This document shows, piece after piece, positions 1 to 6,583 of a stretch of 14,704 nt of DNA (positions within the stretch are counted from its first letter, which is position 1; each line of letters opens with the position of its first letter). The notes under the pieces were generated by a model. It had not been told where the DNA came from. It did no database searches and saw only the letters and a list, made by a program, of their open reading frames with translations. The stretch comes from Chloroflexota bacterium (GTDB lineage: Bacteria > Chloroflexota > Limnocylindria > Limnocylindrales > CSP1-4). The position numbers and the translations under genes are program-made. The stretch covers positions 1 to 14,704 of the forward strand of contig JAJYDP010000040.1 in assembly GCA_021777365.1 (NCBI GenBank), in the 5' to 3' direction.

Positions 1-477
1 CGTCGCGCCCATGAGGAGGACCGGGCGGCCCGCCAGCGGTGCCGCGGCAGGCGGCCGCGACGCCCAGTCGATGGCGTTCTTCACGACCGCCGGGAGGCTG
101 TGGTTGTACTCGGGCGTCACCACGAGGAGGCCGTCCGACGCGGCGACCGCCTCGCGCAGGGCACGCACCTCGAGGGTGGCATCCCGGGCGTCCAGGTCGG
201 CGTCGTAGAACGGCAGCCGCTCGATCGGGAACGCCTCGATCGCGACCCCCGCGGGGGCGACGTCGCGCGCCGCGCGAAGGAGGGCGCCGTTGAACGACCC
301 GCGCCGCGTGCTGCCGACCAGCGCGACGATCCGGATCGGTTGCGGGGCATGGCCGTGTGACGCGCCGAGGGCCTGCAGCACCACGGCGCCGCGGGCCGCG
401 TCGGTGCCGGCGCCGGCGCCGGCGCCGGGGATCGGGATGGACGTGGGGGTGGGGGTCAAGGCGAAGCGCTCGTTCAT
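1..477 (-). CDS. NAD(P)H-dependent FMN reductase-like flavoprotein (C-terminus cut off by window edge)
   Basis: A flavodoxin-fold oxidoreductase of the NADPH-dependent FMN reductase family, which uses NAD(P)H to reduce flavin or quinone-type substrates in the cytoplasm. The 159 codons present read in one frame from ATG at 477. The N-terminal flavin phosphate-binding loop GSTRRGSFN is at residues 55-63. The family hallmark TPEYNHSLPAVVKNAIDW is at about residues 121-138. Family members start close to the IRIVALVGS strand (residue 48), so the first 45 or so residues, rich in Pro, Thr and Ala-Gly repeats, are an unusual extension. In-frame GTG codons at 384 and 381 are alternative starts. I prefer 477 because a promoter with two operator boxes sits directly upstream of it. 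The gene lies downstream of rhaI on the same strand but has its own promoter. A link to rhamnose metabolism is not shown. Family assignment is firm; the substrate is unknown. Confidence 0.85.
   Translation of the reverse strand, partial: MNERFALTPTPTSIPIPGAGAGAGTDAARGAVVLQALGASHGHAPQPIRIVALVGSTRRGSFNGALLRAARDVAPAGVAIEAFPIERLPFYDADLDARDATLEVRALREAVAASDGLLVVTPEYNHSLPAVVKNAIDWASRPPAAAPLAGRPVLLMGAT
406..428. repeat. GCCGGC hexamer tandem repeat inside the FMN reductase gene
   Basis: Three perfect copies and one partial copy of GCCGGC. On the minus strand this encodes an Ala-Gly run at about residues 18-24 of the FMN reductase-like protein, within the atypical N-terminal extension. It could be a slippage-prone linker, or it could mean that the true start lies downstream. 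Confidence 0.8.
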
Positions 478-503
478 TGCAGGCGCAATGATTGCACGCG
501 CAA
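477..503. promoter_or_regulatory. Tandem TTGC-N4-GCAA operator boxes
   Basis: Two near-identical inverted repeats: TTGCAGGCGCAA at 477-488 (extended to ATTGC-N4-GCAAT at 476-489) and TTGCACGCGCAA at 492-503. They match at 11 of 12 bases and their centres are 15 bp apart. One overlaps the -10 element edge and the FMN reductase start codon; the other lies in the promoter spacer. This arrangement suits repression by a dimeric regulator (LacI, TetR or MarR type). The regulator is not identifiable here, and the boxes do not resemble the repeats in the rha divergent region. Confidence 0.6.
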
Positions 504-610
504 CCAAGCTCGTCAAGGGGGCGACGCGGCAGGGCTGCGGACGACGCCGGACGCTACGGCAGGTCCGCCACCACCCTGGGCCTCTCGATCATCTCCGGCA
601 ACGGCCCGAC
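478..610. other. Intergenic region between rhaI and the FMN reductase gene
   Basis: 133 bp separate the rhaI stop from the FMN reductase start. The distal part holds the promoter and operator described separately. In the rhaI-proximal part I see only short weak stems (for example GCCG/CGGC around 548-562) and no T-run, so no convincing intrinsic terminator for the rha operon. Confidence 0.5.
488..516 (-). promoter_or_regulatory. Sigma-70-like promoter of the FMN reductase gene, likely leaderless
   Basis: On the minus strand, -35 TTGACG (516-511, 5 of 6 to consensus), a 17-nt spacer, and -10 AATCAT (493-488, 4 of 6). A start point about 7 nt downstream would fall near 481, only about 4 nt before the ATG at 477. 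There is no Shine-Dalgarno sequence before that ATG, so the transcript would be practically leaderless. Confidence 0.5.
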
Positions 611-1831
611 TCATCCCCAGCCTGCCGGCGATCCTCCGGCTCGGGCCGCGACCCGAGCCTCGGCCTCGCCGCTCTCGAGGTACGCGCGATACGGATCCGC
701 CGGCAGCCCGCGTGCCGTGCGCAGCTCGGCGAGGACAGGGCGCACGTCGGTCGCGAAGGCGTCCGTGAGCGCGCTGTTCGCCTCCAGCACGTCGCCCGCC
801 GCCTGCGCCGCCAGGAGCGCCTCGCGATCCACCAGCAGGGCCTTGGCGAACGCCTCCTGCAGGTTCATGACCGAGCGGATCATGGCCGGGATCTTCGGCT
901 CGATGTTGTGGCACTGGTCGATCATGTAGACGGTGTCCCGGGCGCAGGCACGGGCGACCGGATCGGCGTCGTCGCGCATCGCGTTCACCAGCTCGTGGGC
1001 GATACGGAAGAGCTGGTAGGGGTCGATGCTGCCGACCATCAGGTCGTCGTCACCGTACTTCTTGTCGTTGAGGTCGAACCCGCCGAGGCGGCCCTCGGCG
1101 AGCAGCGCCGCCACGATCTGCTCGATGTTGACGCCCATGGCGTGGTGCCCGAGGTCCACGCACACCGTGGCCCGCTCACCGACCAGCCGGGACACGGACA
1201 GCGCCTGGCCCCAGTCCTGGACGTCGGTGGAGTAGAAGGCCGGCTCGTACAGCTTGTACTCGAGGAACATGCGGGCGCCGGCGGGCAGGTGCGGGTAGAT
1301 CTCCCGGAGTCCGCCCACCAGGCGATGCCGACGGCCGCGCAGGTCGTCCTGGCCGGGGTAGTTGGTGCCGTCGCCGAGCCAGACCTTGACCACGCTCGAG
1401 CCCGTCCGGTCGGCGATCTCGCAGCACTCCACGATGGCCGCCACCGCCCTGTCCCGCACCGTCCCCGACGGATGGCACAGGGACCCCAGCATGTAGTCCT
1501 CGTCCTGGAACGTGTTGCTGTTGATCCCCCCGATGCGGAGCCCGCGCTCACCCGCGTAGGCGGCGAGGGCGCCGAAGTCGTCCACACGGTCCCATGGGAT
1601 GTGCAGCGCAACGGACCCAGCGATGCCCGTGTACCGTCGGACCGTCGCGGCGTCGTCGATCTTCTCGAACACCGTGCGAGGGACGCCGGGCTGCGGGAAG
1701 ACGCGGAACCGGGTGCCGGTGTTGACGAACCCCCACGACGGCAGCTCGATGCTCAGGCCATCGAGCGCCCACGCGAGGCGGTCGACCATCGGCGCCGAGG
1801 CTGGCTGGCTGACGGATGCGGTGCTGGCCAT
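611..1831 (-). CDS. rhaI: L-rhamnose isomerase (Pseudomonas stutzeri / xylose isomerase-like TIM-barrel type)
   Basis: Interconverts L-rhamnose and L-rhamnulose, the first intracellular step of rhamnose breakdown, using two divalent metal ions in a TIM barrel. The protein has 406 residues, close to family length. Visible active-site motifs are LEYKLYEP (Glu191), VDLGHH (Asp226 and His229), NDKKYGDDD (Asp261, Asp263) and YMIDQCHN (Asp305). The spacing from Glu191 to Asp226 (35), and from Asp226 to His229 (3), Asp261 (35) and Asp263 (37), agrees with the ligand set I recall for the P. stutzeri enzyme (E219, D254, H257, D289, D291). The position corresponding to ligand His281 is Asp253 here (see findings). 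The start is ATG with an AAGGAG ribosome-binding site 9 nt upstream that overlaps the rhaB stop. It is the last gene of deoR-rhaB-rhaI. Broader relatives isomerise other sugars, so rhamnose specificity rests on the context. Confidence 0.92.
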   Translation of the reverse strand: MASTASVSQPASAPMVDRLAWALDGLSIELPSWGFVNTGTRFRVFPQPGVPRTVFEKIDDAATVRRYTGIAGSVALHIPWDRVDDFGALAAYAGERGLRIGGINSNTFQDEDYMLGSLCHPSGTVRDRAVAAIVECCEIADRTGSSVVKVWLGDGTNYPGQDDLRGRRHRLVGGLREIYPHLPAGARMFLEYKLYEPAFYSTDVQDWGQALSVSRLVGERATVCVDLGHHAMGVNIEQIVAALLAEGRLGGFDLNDKKYGDDDLMVGSIDPYQLFRIAHELVNAMRDDADPVARACARDTVYMIDQCHNIEPKIPAMIRSVMNLQEAFAKALLVDREALLAAQAAGDVLEANSALTDAFATDVRPVLAELRTARGLPADPYRAYLESGEAEARVAARAGGSPAGWG

Positions 1832-1840
1832 CGATCAGGA

Positions 1841-1846
1841 CTCCTT
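1841..1846 (-). promoter_or_regulatory. Ribosome-binding site of rhaI overlapping the rhaB stop
   Basis: AAGGAG on the minus strand, 9 nt before the rhaI ATG. Its first base is the first base of the rhaB TGA codon read on the complementary map (1846-1848), which suggests translational coupling. Confidence 0.7.
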
Positions 1847-3378
1847 CACGACCGGCTGCCGCCGGACTGTGGGGCGTGCCGGACGGCCGCGGCGGGACGG
1901 TCGTCCGGACGGTGCGACAGGGCTGCGAAGCGGGCCCGCTGCTCGGACCAGTCGCCGCGGGGCTCGTAGGTGGTCGTCGAGAGCGACCGGGCGATCAGGG
2001 TGCGTCCGGCGGCGACGTCCGGGATCTCGCCCAGGGCCATGGCCTGCACGACCAGGTTCCCAAGAAGGGTGGCCTCGACCGGTCCGGCGTGCACCGGGAG
2101 CCCGGTGGCGTCCGCGGTGAGCTGACACAGGAGGCGGTGGTTCGCGCCGCCGCCGACCACGCGGACGGCGTCGACGGAGACCCCCGCCACCTGGCCGAGC
2201 TCCGCGAGGACGGCGGCGTAGCGCAGGGCGAGGCTCTCGAGGATCACGCGCAGGAGCGTCCCCGCGTCCCCCGGAACCGCCTGCCCGGTTTCCCGGCACC
2301 ACGCCCGGATGCGCTCGGGCATGTCACCGGGATGCAGGAAACGCGGGTCGTCGGGGTTCACGAGGGCGGTGAAGGCGGGCGCCGACGCGGCCATGGCGGC
2401 CAGTTCCTCGTACGCAGGCGGGTCGCCGGAGGGCCACAGGACACGGCGGGTCTCCTGCACCAGCCAGAGCCCCGCCACGTTGCGCAGCAGCCGGATCGTG
2501 CCGCCGACGCCGCCCTCGTTGGTCAGGTTGGCGGCGCAGCTGGCGTCGCTGATGACCGGACCGGACACCTCGAGGCCGAGGAGCGACCACGTGCCCGAGG
2601 AGAGGAAGGCCGTGCTCGGGCCGTCCAGCGGCGCTCCCACGACGGCCGACGCGGTGTCGTGGGATGCCGACGCCACCACGCGGGTCCTGGTCAGGCCCGG
2701 AGCGTCTGCGACCTCCCCGCGCAGGAGACCCAGCACCGTGGCCGGCTGCACGATCTCCGGCAGGAGACGCTCCGGGATCCCGAACCGCGCCGCCAGGGGG
2801 CGGGCCCAGTCCCGGGTACGCGGGTCGAGCAGCTGGGTCGTGCTGGCGTTCGTGTACTCCGCCACCGTGCTGCCGCACAGGAAGTGCGCGAAGAGGTCGC
2901 CCATCATCAGCAGTCGATCGGCCTGGCGGAGCAACGGGTCGTCGGCGCGCACCATGGCCAGCAGCTGGTACAGCGTGTTGATGGGCATGAACTGGATGCC
3001 GGTGGCCCGGTAGAGCTCGGTGCGCGGTACGAGCGCGTCGGCAGCCGCGGGCATGCCGTCGGTCCGCGCGTCCCGGTAGTGCACCGGGTTCGCCAGGAGC
3101 CGCCCGCGGGCGTCGAGCAGGCCGAAGTCCACGCCCCAGGTGTCGACGCCGATGGAGGCGACCGGTCCGCCACTCCCCGCGCGCCGGAGCCCGGCGGCCA
3201 CCTCGCCGAAGAGCCGCAGGAAATCCCAGTGCAGCGTGCCCGCGAGGGCGACGGGTATGTTCGGGAAGCGATGCACGTCCTCGACGACGAGCCGCTCGCC
3301 GTCGAACGTGCCCACGGCCACCCGCCCGCTCTCGGCGCCGAGGTCGAGGGCGACGAGCCGCCGGGCGCGCTCAGCCAA
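1846..3378 (-). CDS. rhaB: Rhamnulokinase, FGGY family
   Basis: Phosphorylates L-rhamnulose with ATP to L-rhamnulose-1-phosphate in the cytoplasm. The predicted product has 510 residues, slightly longer than typical rhamnulokinases (about 480-490), owing to a C-terminal tail after TYEPRGDW. The N-terminal phosphate loop LDLGAESGRV lies at about residues 10-19, and the rhamnulokinase signature GVDTWGVDFGLLD follows. The catalytic Asp is Asp241 in SHDTASAV, near the position of E. coli RhaB Asp237. SGTWSLLG and VVGGGANHRLLCQLTADATG form the ATP-binding C-terminal half. I chose TTG at 3378: GAGGGG lies 7 nt upstream, it leaves the conserved N-terminus intact, and it overlaps the regulator's stop by 8 nt. 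A longer in-frame reading to 3621 exists, but its first 80 or so residues are Arg/Pro/Ser-rich antisense-like sequence inside the regulator gene. Adjacent genes confirm the substrate. Confidence 0.92.
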   Translation of the reverse strand: MAERARRLVALDLGAESGRVAVGTFDGERLVVEDVHRFPNIPVALAGTLHWDFLRLFGEVAAGLRRAGSGGPVASIGVDTWGVDFGLLDARGRLLANPVHYRDARTDGMPAAADALVPRTELYRATGIQFMPINTLYQLLAMVRADDPLLRQADRLLMMGDLFAHFLCGSTVAEYTNASTTQLLDPRTRDWARPLAARFGIPERLLPEIVQPATVLGLLRGEVADAPGLTRTRVVASASHDTASAVVGAPLDGPSTAFLSSGTWSLLGLEVSGPVISDASCAANLTNEGGVGGTIRLLRNVAGLWLVQETRRVLWPSGDPPAYEELAAMAASAPAFTALVNPDDPRFLHPGDMPERIRAWCRETGQAVPGDAGTLLRVILESLALRYAAVLAELGQVAGVSVDAVRVVGGGANHRLLCQLTADATGLPVHAGPVEATLLGNLVVQAMALGEIPDVAAGRTLIARSLSTTTYEPRGDWSEQRARFAALSHRPDDRPAAAVRHAPQSGGSRS

Positions 3379-4204
3379 GGCGGAACCCCTCGTCCGGCTC
3401 CGGCCCGGCGGCGATGCGCACATCGATCCCCGCCCGGCGAAGGTCGGCCACCATCTCGGCAGGGGCGCCCGCATCGGTGATGACGCCGGTGAGTCGCTCC
3501 GTGCGGCAGAAGGTGGCGAAGGCCGCCCGGCCCCACTTGGTGTGGTCGATGATCCCGAAGACTTCGCGCGCCGGCCCCACCATGGCACGCTTGATCTGCG
3601 CCTCCTCCTCGGTGGCGTCACTCAACCCCGACTCGAGCGTGAAGCCCGCGGCGCCCACGATGGCCTTCTGCACGTTGATGCGCCGGAACATGCCGTCCCC
3701 GATCCCGCCCACCAGGGAGAAGGCCTCGTGTCGCACCCAACCGCCGAGCATCAGCACGCTGACGCCCGGGTACCCGGCCAGTTCCGACGCGATCCGCAGA
3801 CCGTTCGTGACCACCGTCAGGTGCGTCCAGCCTCCGTGCGCCCGGATCGCGCGCGCCACGTAGAGCGCCGTCGTGCTGGCATCGAGGACGACCGCCTCGC
3901 CGTCGTGGATGAGGGAGACGGCGTCCGCGGCGATCCAGGTCTTCTCGTCCTGCTGGAGGCGCTCGCGGATCTCGAATGCGCTCTCGGGTCGGGCGCGGCC
4001 GACGGCGACCGCTCCGCCATGGGTCCGGACGAGTCGCTGCTCCTGCTCGAGACGCGCCAGGTCCTTCCGGATGGTGACGGCCGAGACGCCGAACTGCGCG
4101 GCGAGGTCGATCACTCGCGCGCGGCCGTGCTCCTGCACCACGAGCGCGATGCGGTGCTGTCGCTCTCGCGCGAACTCATCGCCGGTGGCACGTGTCTTCG
4201 GCAC
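3371..4204 (-). CDS. DeoR/GlpR-family transcriptional regulator, probable rhamnose regulator
   Basis: A DNA-binding repressor of sugar catabolism. DeoR-family proteins typically respond to a phosphorylated sugar intermediate. The N-terminal winged helix-turn-helix covers about residues 14-65, with the family pattern VIDLAAQFGVSAVTIRKDLARLE followed by RTHGGAV. The C-terminal sugar-phosphate-sensing domain, of the ribose-5-phosphate isomerase-like fold, shows DASTTALYVARAI, GGWVRHEAFSLVGG and SDATEEEAQIKRAM. The length of 277 residues is usual or slightly long for the family. The start is GTG at 4204; an in-frame GTG at 4213 is an alternative, and neither has a strong ribosome-binding site. 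It is first in its operon, is followed by rhaB with an 8-nt overlap, and lies beside the divergent promoter region holding paired repeats, so it probably controls both this operon and rhaEW-lutABC. L-rhamnulose-1-phosphate as effector is inference. Confidence 0.88.
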   Translation of the reverse strand: MPKTRATGDEFARERQHRIALVVQEHGRARVIDLAAQFGVSAVTIRKDLARLEQEQRLVRTHGGAVAVGRARPESAFEIRERLQQDEKTWIAADAVSLIHDGEAVVLDASTTALYVARAIRAHGGWTHLTVVTNGLRIASELAGYPGVSVLMLGGWVRHEAFSLVGGIGDGMFRRINVQKAIVGAAGFTLESGLSDATEEEAQIKRAMVGPAREVFGIIDHTKWGRAAFATFCRTERLTGVITDAGAPAEMVADLRRAGIDVRIAAGPEPDEGFRLG

Positions 4205-4259
4205 CCTTCACCCCGCGGAACCACGACCAGGACGAGACCGGGAGCACTTGCGTGGGCGC

Positions 4260-4289
4260 ACGATACGAGCACATCGATCGAAGTGTCAA
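4260..4289 (-). promoter_or_regulatory. Promoter of the deoR-rhaB-rhaI operon
   Basis: On the minus strand, a perfect -35 TTGACA (4289-4284), an 18-nt spacer, and -10 TATCGT (4265-4260, 4 of 6 to consensus). The start point would be near 4253, giving a leader of about 50 nt before GTG at 4204. One copy of the direct repeat lies inside the spacer, which suits repression by blocking polymerase. Confidence 0.6.
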
Positions 4290-4305
4290 CACAATCAATC
4301 GAAAG
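4273..4305. promoter_or_regulatory. Paired direct repeats, candidate DeoR-family operator
   Basis: Direct repeats ATCGATCGAAG (4273-4283) and ATCAATCGAAAG (4294-4305) share ATC-R-ATCGAA and are offset by exactly 21 bp, two helical turns. Between them is a small inverted repeat GTGT-CA-ACAC (4283-4292). Repeat 1 sits in the spacer of the minus-strand promoter. Repeat 2 ends 2 bp before the -35 of the plus-strand promoter. DeoR-type repressors are known to bind repeated sites, so the neighbouring regulator is the natural ligand. Confidence 0.6.
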
Positions 4306-4307
4306 TA

Positions 4308-4336
4308 TTCAAAAGCCTCTGCGAGCGTGCTATGGT
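4308..4336 (+). promoter_or_regulatory. Promoter of the rhaEW-lutABC operon
   Basis: -35 TTCAAA (4308-4313, 4 of 6), a 17-nt spacer, and -10 TATGGT (4331-4336, 4 of 6) preceded by TG-C, which makes an extended -10. The start point would be near 4343, giving a leader of about 66 nt. The extended -10 could compensate for the weak hexamers. Confidence 0.55.
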
Positions 4337-4396
4337 GCGGCGAGCATCTTCGCGTGCACGGCGCTGCCGCGACGCAGCCGCACGCCTCGACGGGCT

Positions 4397-4401
4397 GGAG
4401 G
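4397..4401 (+). promoter_or_regulatory. Ribosome-binding site that fixes the rhaEW TTG start
   Basis: GGAGG, 7 nt before TTG at 4409. It is the only good Shine-Dalgarno sequence near the N-terminus of the aldolase domain, and it selects TTG over the much longer upstream open frame. Confidence 0.75.
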
Positions 4402-4408
4402 CAGACCC

Positions 4409-6487
4409 TTGACCACGTTGACGAATCCCCGCGCGGAGACACGCAAGCCGGCGACCCCCGAGGAAGTCCGCGAACTTCTGGACCGCTCCCATCGCCTGGG
4501 CGCCGATCCGCGCAACACCAACTACGCCGGCGGGAACACGTCGGTCACATGGACGGCCGTTGACCCCGCAACCGGGGAACCGGTGGAGCTGATGTGGGTG
4601 AAAGGATCCGGCGGGGACCTGGGAACGCTCACCGAGAGCGGGCTCGCCGTGCTCCGGATGGACCGTCTGCGGGCCCTGGTCGGCGTCTACCCGGGCGTCG
4701 AACGCGAGGACGAGATGGTCGCCGCCTTCGACTATTGCCTCCACGGCCGGGGAGGTGCGGCGCCATCCATCGACACACCGACCCACGCCCTGGTGGACGC
4801 GCCCCACGTCGACCACCTGCACCCGGACTCCGGGATCGCCTTCGCGACCGCCGCGGACGGCGAAGCGTTGACCGCCGCCTGCTTCGGCGACCGGGTGGCC
4901 TGGGTCCCCTGGCGGCGTCCCGGGTTCCAGCTCGGCCTCGACACGGCGGCGATCCAGCGCGATCGACCGGGAACGATCGGGGTGATCCTCGGCGGTCACG
5001 GCATCACGGCCTGGGGCGACAGCTCCGAGGCGTGCGAGGCCAACTCGCTCGAGATCATCGCCACCGCGCAGCGGTACATCGACGAGCACGGCCGGCCGGA
5101 GCCCTTCGGGCCCGTCGTCGAAGGCCGGGAGCCCCTGCCGGAACGCGAGCGTCACGAGCGGGCGGCCGCGCTCTTCCCGGTCATCCGCGGCCTGGCCTCC
5201 ACCGACCGGGCCCTGGTGGGCCACTACACCGACAGCGAGGTGGTGCTGGACTTCCTCTCCCGCGGCAAGGCGCCGCAGCTGGCGGCGCTCGGCACCTCCT
5301 GCCCGGACCACTTCCTGCGCACCAAGGTGCGCCCCCTGTTCCTCGATCTGCCGGGGGACGCCCCGCTCGACGCGGTCGTGGCGCGGCTCAAGGAGCTCCA
5401 CGCGGCGTACCGGGAGGACTACCGCGCCTACTACGAGCGCCATGCGCAGCCGGACAGCCCCGCCATGCGAGGCGCCGATCCCGCGATCGTGCTGGTGCCC
5501 GGGGTCGGCATGTTCAGTTTCGGTGCGAACAAGCAGACGGCGCGCGTGGCGGGCGAGTTCTACGTCAACGCCATCAACGTCATGCGGGGCGCGGAGGCCC
5601 TCTCCACCTATGCGCCGATCCCGGAGTCGGAGAAGTTCCGCATCGAGTACTGGGCGCTGGAGGAAGCGAAGCTCCAGCGGATGCCGAAGCCGAAGCCGCT
5701 CGCGACGCGCGTCGCCCTCGTGACGGGTGCGGGATCCGGGATCGGCCGCGCCATCGCCCACCGGCTGGCCGCCGAGGGCGCCTGCGTGGTGGTCGCCGAC
5801 ATCGACGGCGGGCGCGCAAGCGCCGTGGCGGGCGAGCTGGGGGGCACCGACACCGCCATCGCGGTCACCGTGGACGTCACCGACGAGGCGCAGGTCACCG
5901 AGGCGTTCCGGTGCGCCGTGCTGGCCTTCGGTGGCGTGGACCTGGTGGTGAACAACGCCGGCATCTCGTTGTCGCGCTCCCTGCTGGACACCACGCTGGC
6001 CGACTGGGACCGCCAGCACGACGTGATGGCGCGCGGGTCGTTCCTGGTCGCGCGCGAGGCGGCGCGGGTCATGACCGAGCAGCACCTGGGCGGGGACATC
6101 ATCTACATCGTCAGCAAGAACGCGCTGGTGGCCGGCCCCAACAACGTCGCGTACGGCGCGGCGAAGGCGGACCAGGCCCACCAGGTGCGGCTGCTTGCCG
6201 CGGAGCTTGGGGCACACGGGATCCGAGTGAACGGCGTCAACCCCGACGGCGTGGTGCGCGGATCCGGGATCTTCGCCGGTGGCTGGGGCGCGGAGCGAGC
6301 CGCCGTCTACGGCGTGCCGGAGGAGAAGCTCGGCGAGTTCTACGCGCAGCGCACGCTCCTGAAGCGCGAGGTCCTCCCGGAGCACGTCGCGGCGGCGGTG
6401 TTCGCCCTCACCGGGGGGGACCTGGCGCTCACGACCGGCCTGCTGGTACCCGTCGACGCAGGCGTCGCCGCGGCGTTCCTGCGGTGA
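4409..6487 (+). CDS. rhaEW: Bifunctional L-rhamnulose-1-phosphate aldolase / L-lactaldehyde dehydrogenase (RhaEW)
   Basis: The fused protein is predicted to split L-rhamnulose-1-phosphate into dihydroxyacetone phosphate and L-lactaldehyde (N-terminal RhaE domain) and then oxidise L-lactaldehyde to L-lactate (C-terminal RhaW domain). Both activities are known for the RhaEW proteins of Chloroflexus aurantiacus and Bacillus subtilis. The 692-residue product has a class II aldolase domain (about 10-420): YAGGNTS, the zinc-ligand pair in DHLHPDS (His136, His138) and His197 in GGHGITAWG. A short-chain dehydrogenase domain (about 430-692) follows: TGAGSGIG (439-446) for NAD(P), NNAGIS, and the catalytic Ser569-X12-Tyr582-X3-Lys586 set. 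The start is TTG with GGAGG 7 nt upstream; the frame stays open far upstream, but that part is antisense to the regulator. It is first in a plus-strand operon whose next genes consume L-lactate. The closest alternative label is the generic 'bifunctional aldolase/short-chain dehydrogenase'. Confidence 0.93.
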   Translation: MTTLTNPRAETRKPATPEEVRELLDRSHRLGADPRNTNYAGGNTSVTWTAVDPATGEPVELMWVKGSGGDLGTLTESGLAVLRMDRLRALVGVYPGVEREDEMVAAFDYCLHGRGGAAPSIDTPTHALVDAPHVDHLHPDSGIAFATAADGEALTAACFGDRVAWVPWRRPGFQLGLDTAAIQRDRPGTIGVILGGHGITAWGDSSEACEANSLEIIATAQRYIDEHGRPEPFGPVVEGREPLPERERHERAAALFPVIRGLASTDRALVGHYTDSEVVLDFLSRGKAPQLAALGTSCPDHFLRTKVRPLFLDLPGDAPLDAVVARLKELHAAYREDYRAYYERHAQPDSPAMRGADPAIVLVPGVGMFSFGANKQTARVAGEFYVNAINVMRGAEALSTYAPIPESEKFRIEYWALEEAKLQRMPKPKPLATRVALVTGAGSGIGRAIAHRLAAEGACVVVADIDGGRASAVAGELGGTDTAIAVTVDVTDEAQVTEAFRCAVLAFGGVDLVVNNAGISLSRSLLDTTLADWDRQHDVMARGSFLVAREAARVMTEQHLGGDIIYIVSKNALVAGPNNVAYGAAKADQAHQVRLLAAELGAHGIRVNGVNPDGVVRGSGIFAGGWGAERAAVYGVPEEKLGEFYAQRTLLKREVLPEHVAAAVFALTGGDLALTTGLLVPVDAGVAAAFLR

Positions 6488-6537
6488 GCGCAGGTGGCAC
6501 CGCCCGCATGCCGTGGCTGACGCCGTCGGCCGCGGGT

Positions 6538-6553
6538 GCCCCGGCGCCGGGGC
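6538..6553. repeat. 16-bp perfect palindrome in the rhaEW-lutA gap
   Basis: GCCCCGGCGCCGGGGC is perfectly self-complementary and lies in the 96-bp gap between the rhaEW stop (6487) and the lutA start (6584). It is not followed by a T-run. It could be an mRNA stem that tunes distal operon expression or protects a 3' end, or a protein-binding site. Confidence 0.6.
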
Positions 6554-6583
6554 CGACCGGCGCCCGACGGGGCGGGTGACGCC

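Larger units (their letters stand above)
4205..4408. other. Divergent intergenic control region
   Basis: 204 bp between the outward-facing regulator and rhaEW genes. The middle (about 4260-4315) is clearly more AT-rich than its surroundings and holds two opposing promoters and paired direct repeats, listed separately. The stretch 4337-4396, the rhaEW leader, shows no clear riboswitch or terminator. Confidence 0.75.

Noticed and set aside
545..605. Possible intrinsic terminator after rhaI
   Set aside because: Only 4-5 bp stems with long loops and no T-run on the minus strand, too weak to call.
1816..3480. 554-codon open frame on the plus strand, opposite rhaB
   Set aside because: Antisense to rhaB, whose FGGY motifs are intact; the plus-strand translation shows no domain.
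3379..3621. N-terminal extension of rhaB to the next upstream ATG
   Set aside because: It lies inside the regulator gene, translates as Arg/Pro/Ser-rich shadow sequence, and would precede the family N-terminus by about 80 residues. TTG at 3378 has a ribosome-binding site.
3140..4408. Upstream extension of the rhaEW frame to 3140
   Set aside because: The frame is open by chance, but it is antisense to the regulator and rhaB, lies upstream of the predicted promoter and has no aldolase-like sequence. TTG at 4409 follows GGAGG.
6413..6419. Run of seven G near the rhaEW 3' end as a possible frameshift
   Set aside because: The SDR domain reads through it in frame to a normal C-terminus (GLLVPVDAGVAAAFLR), so no frameshift is needed.
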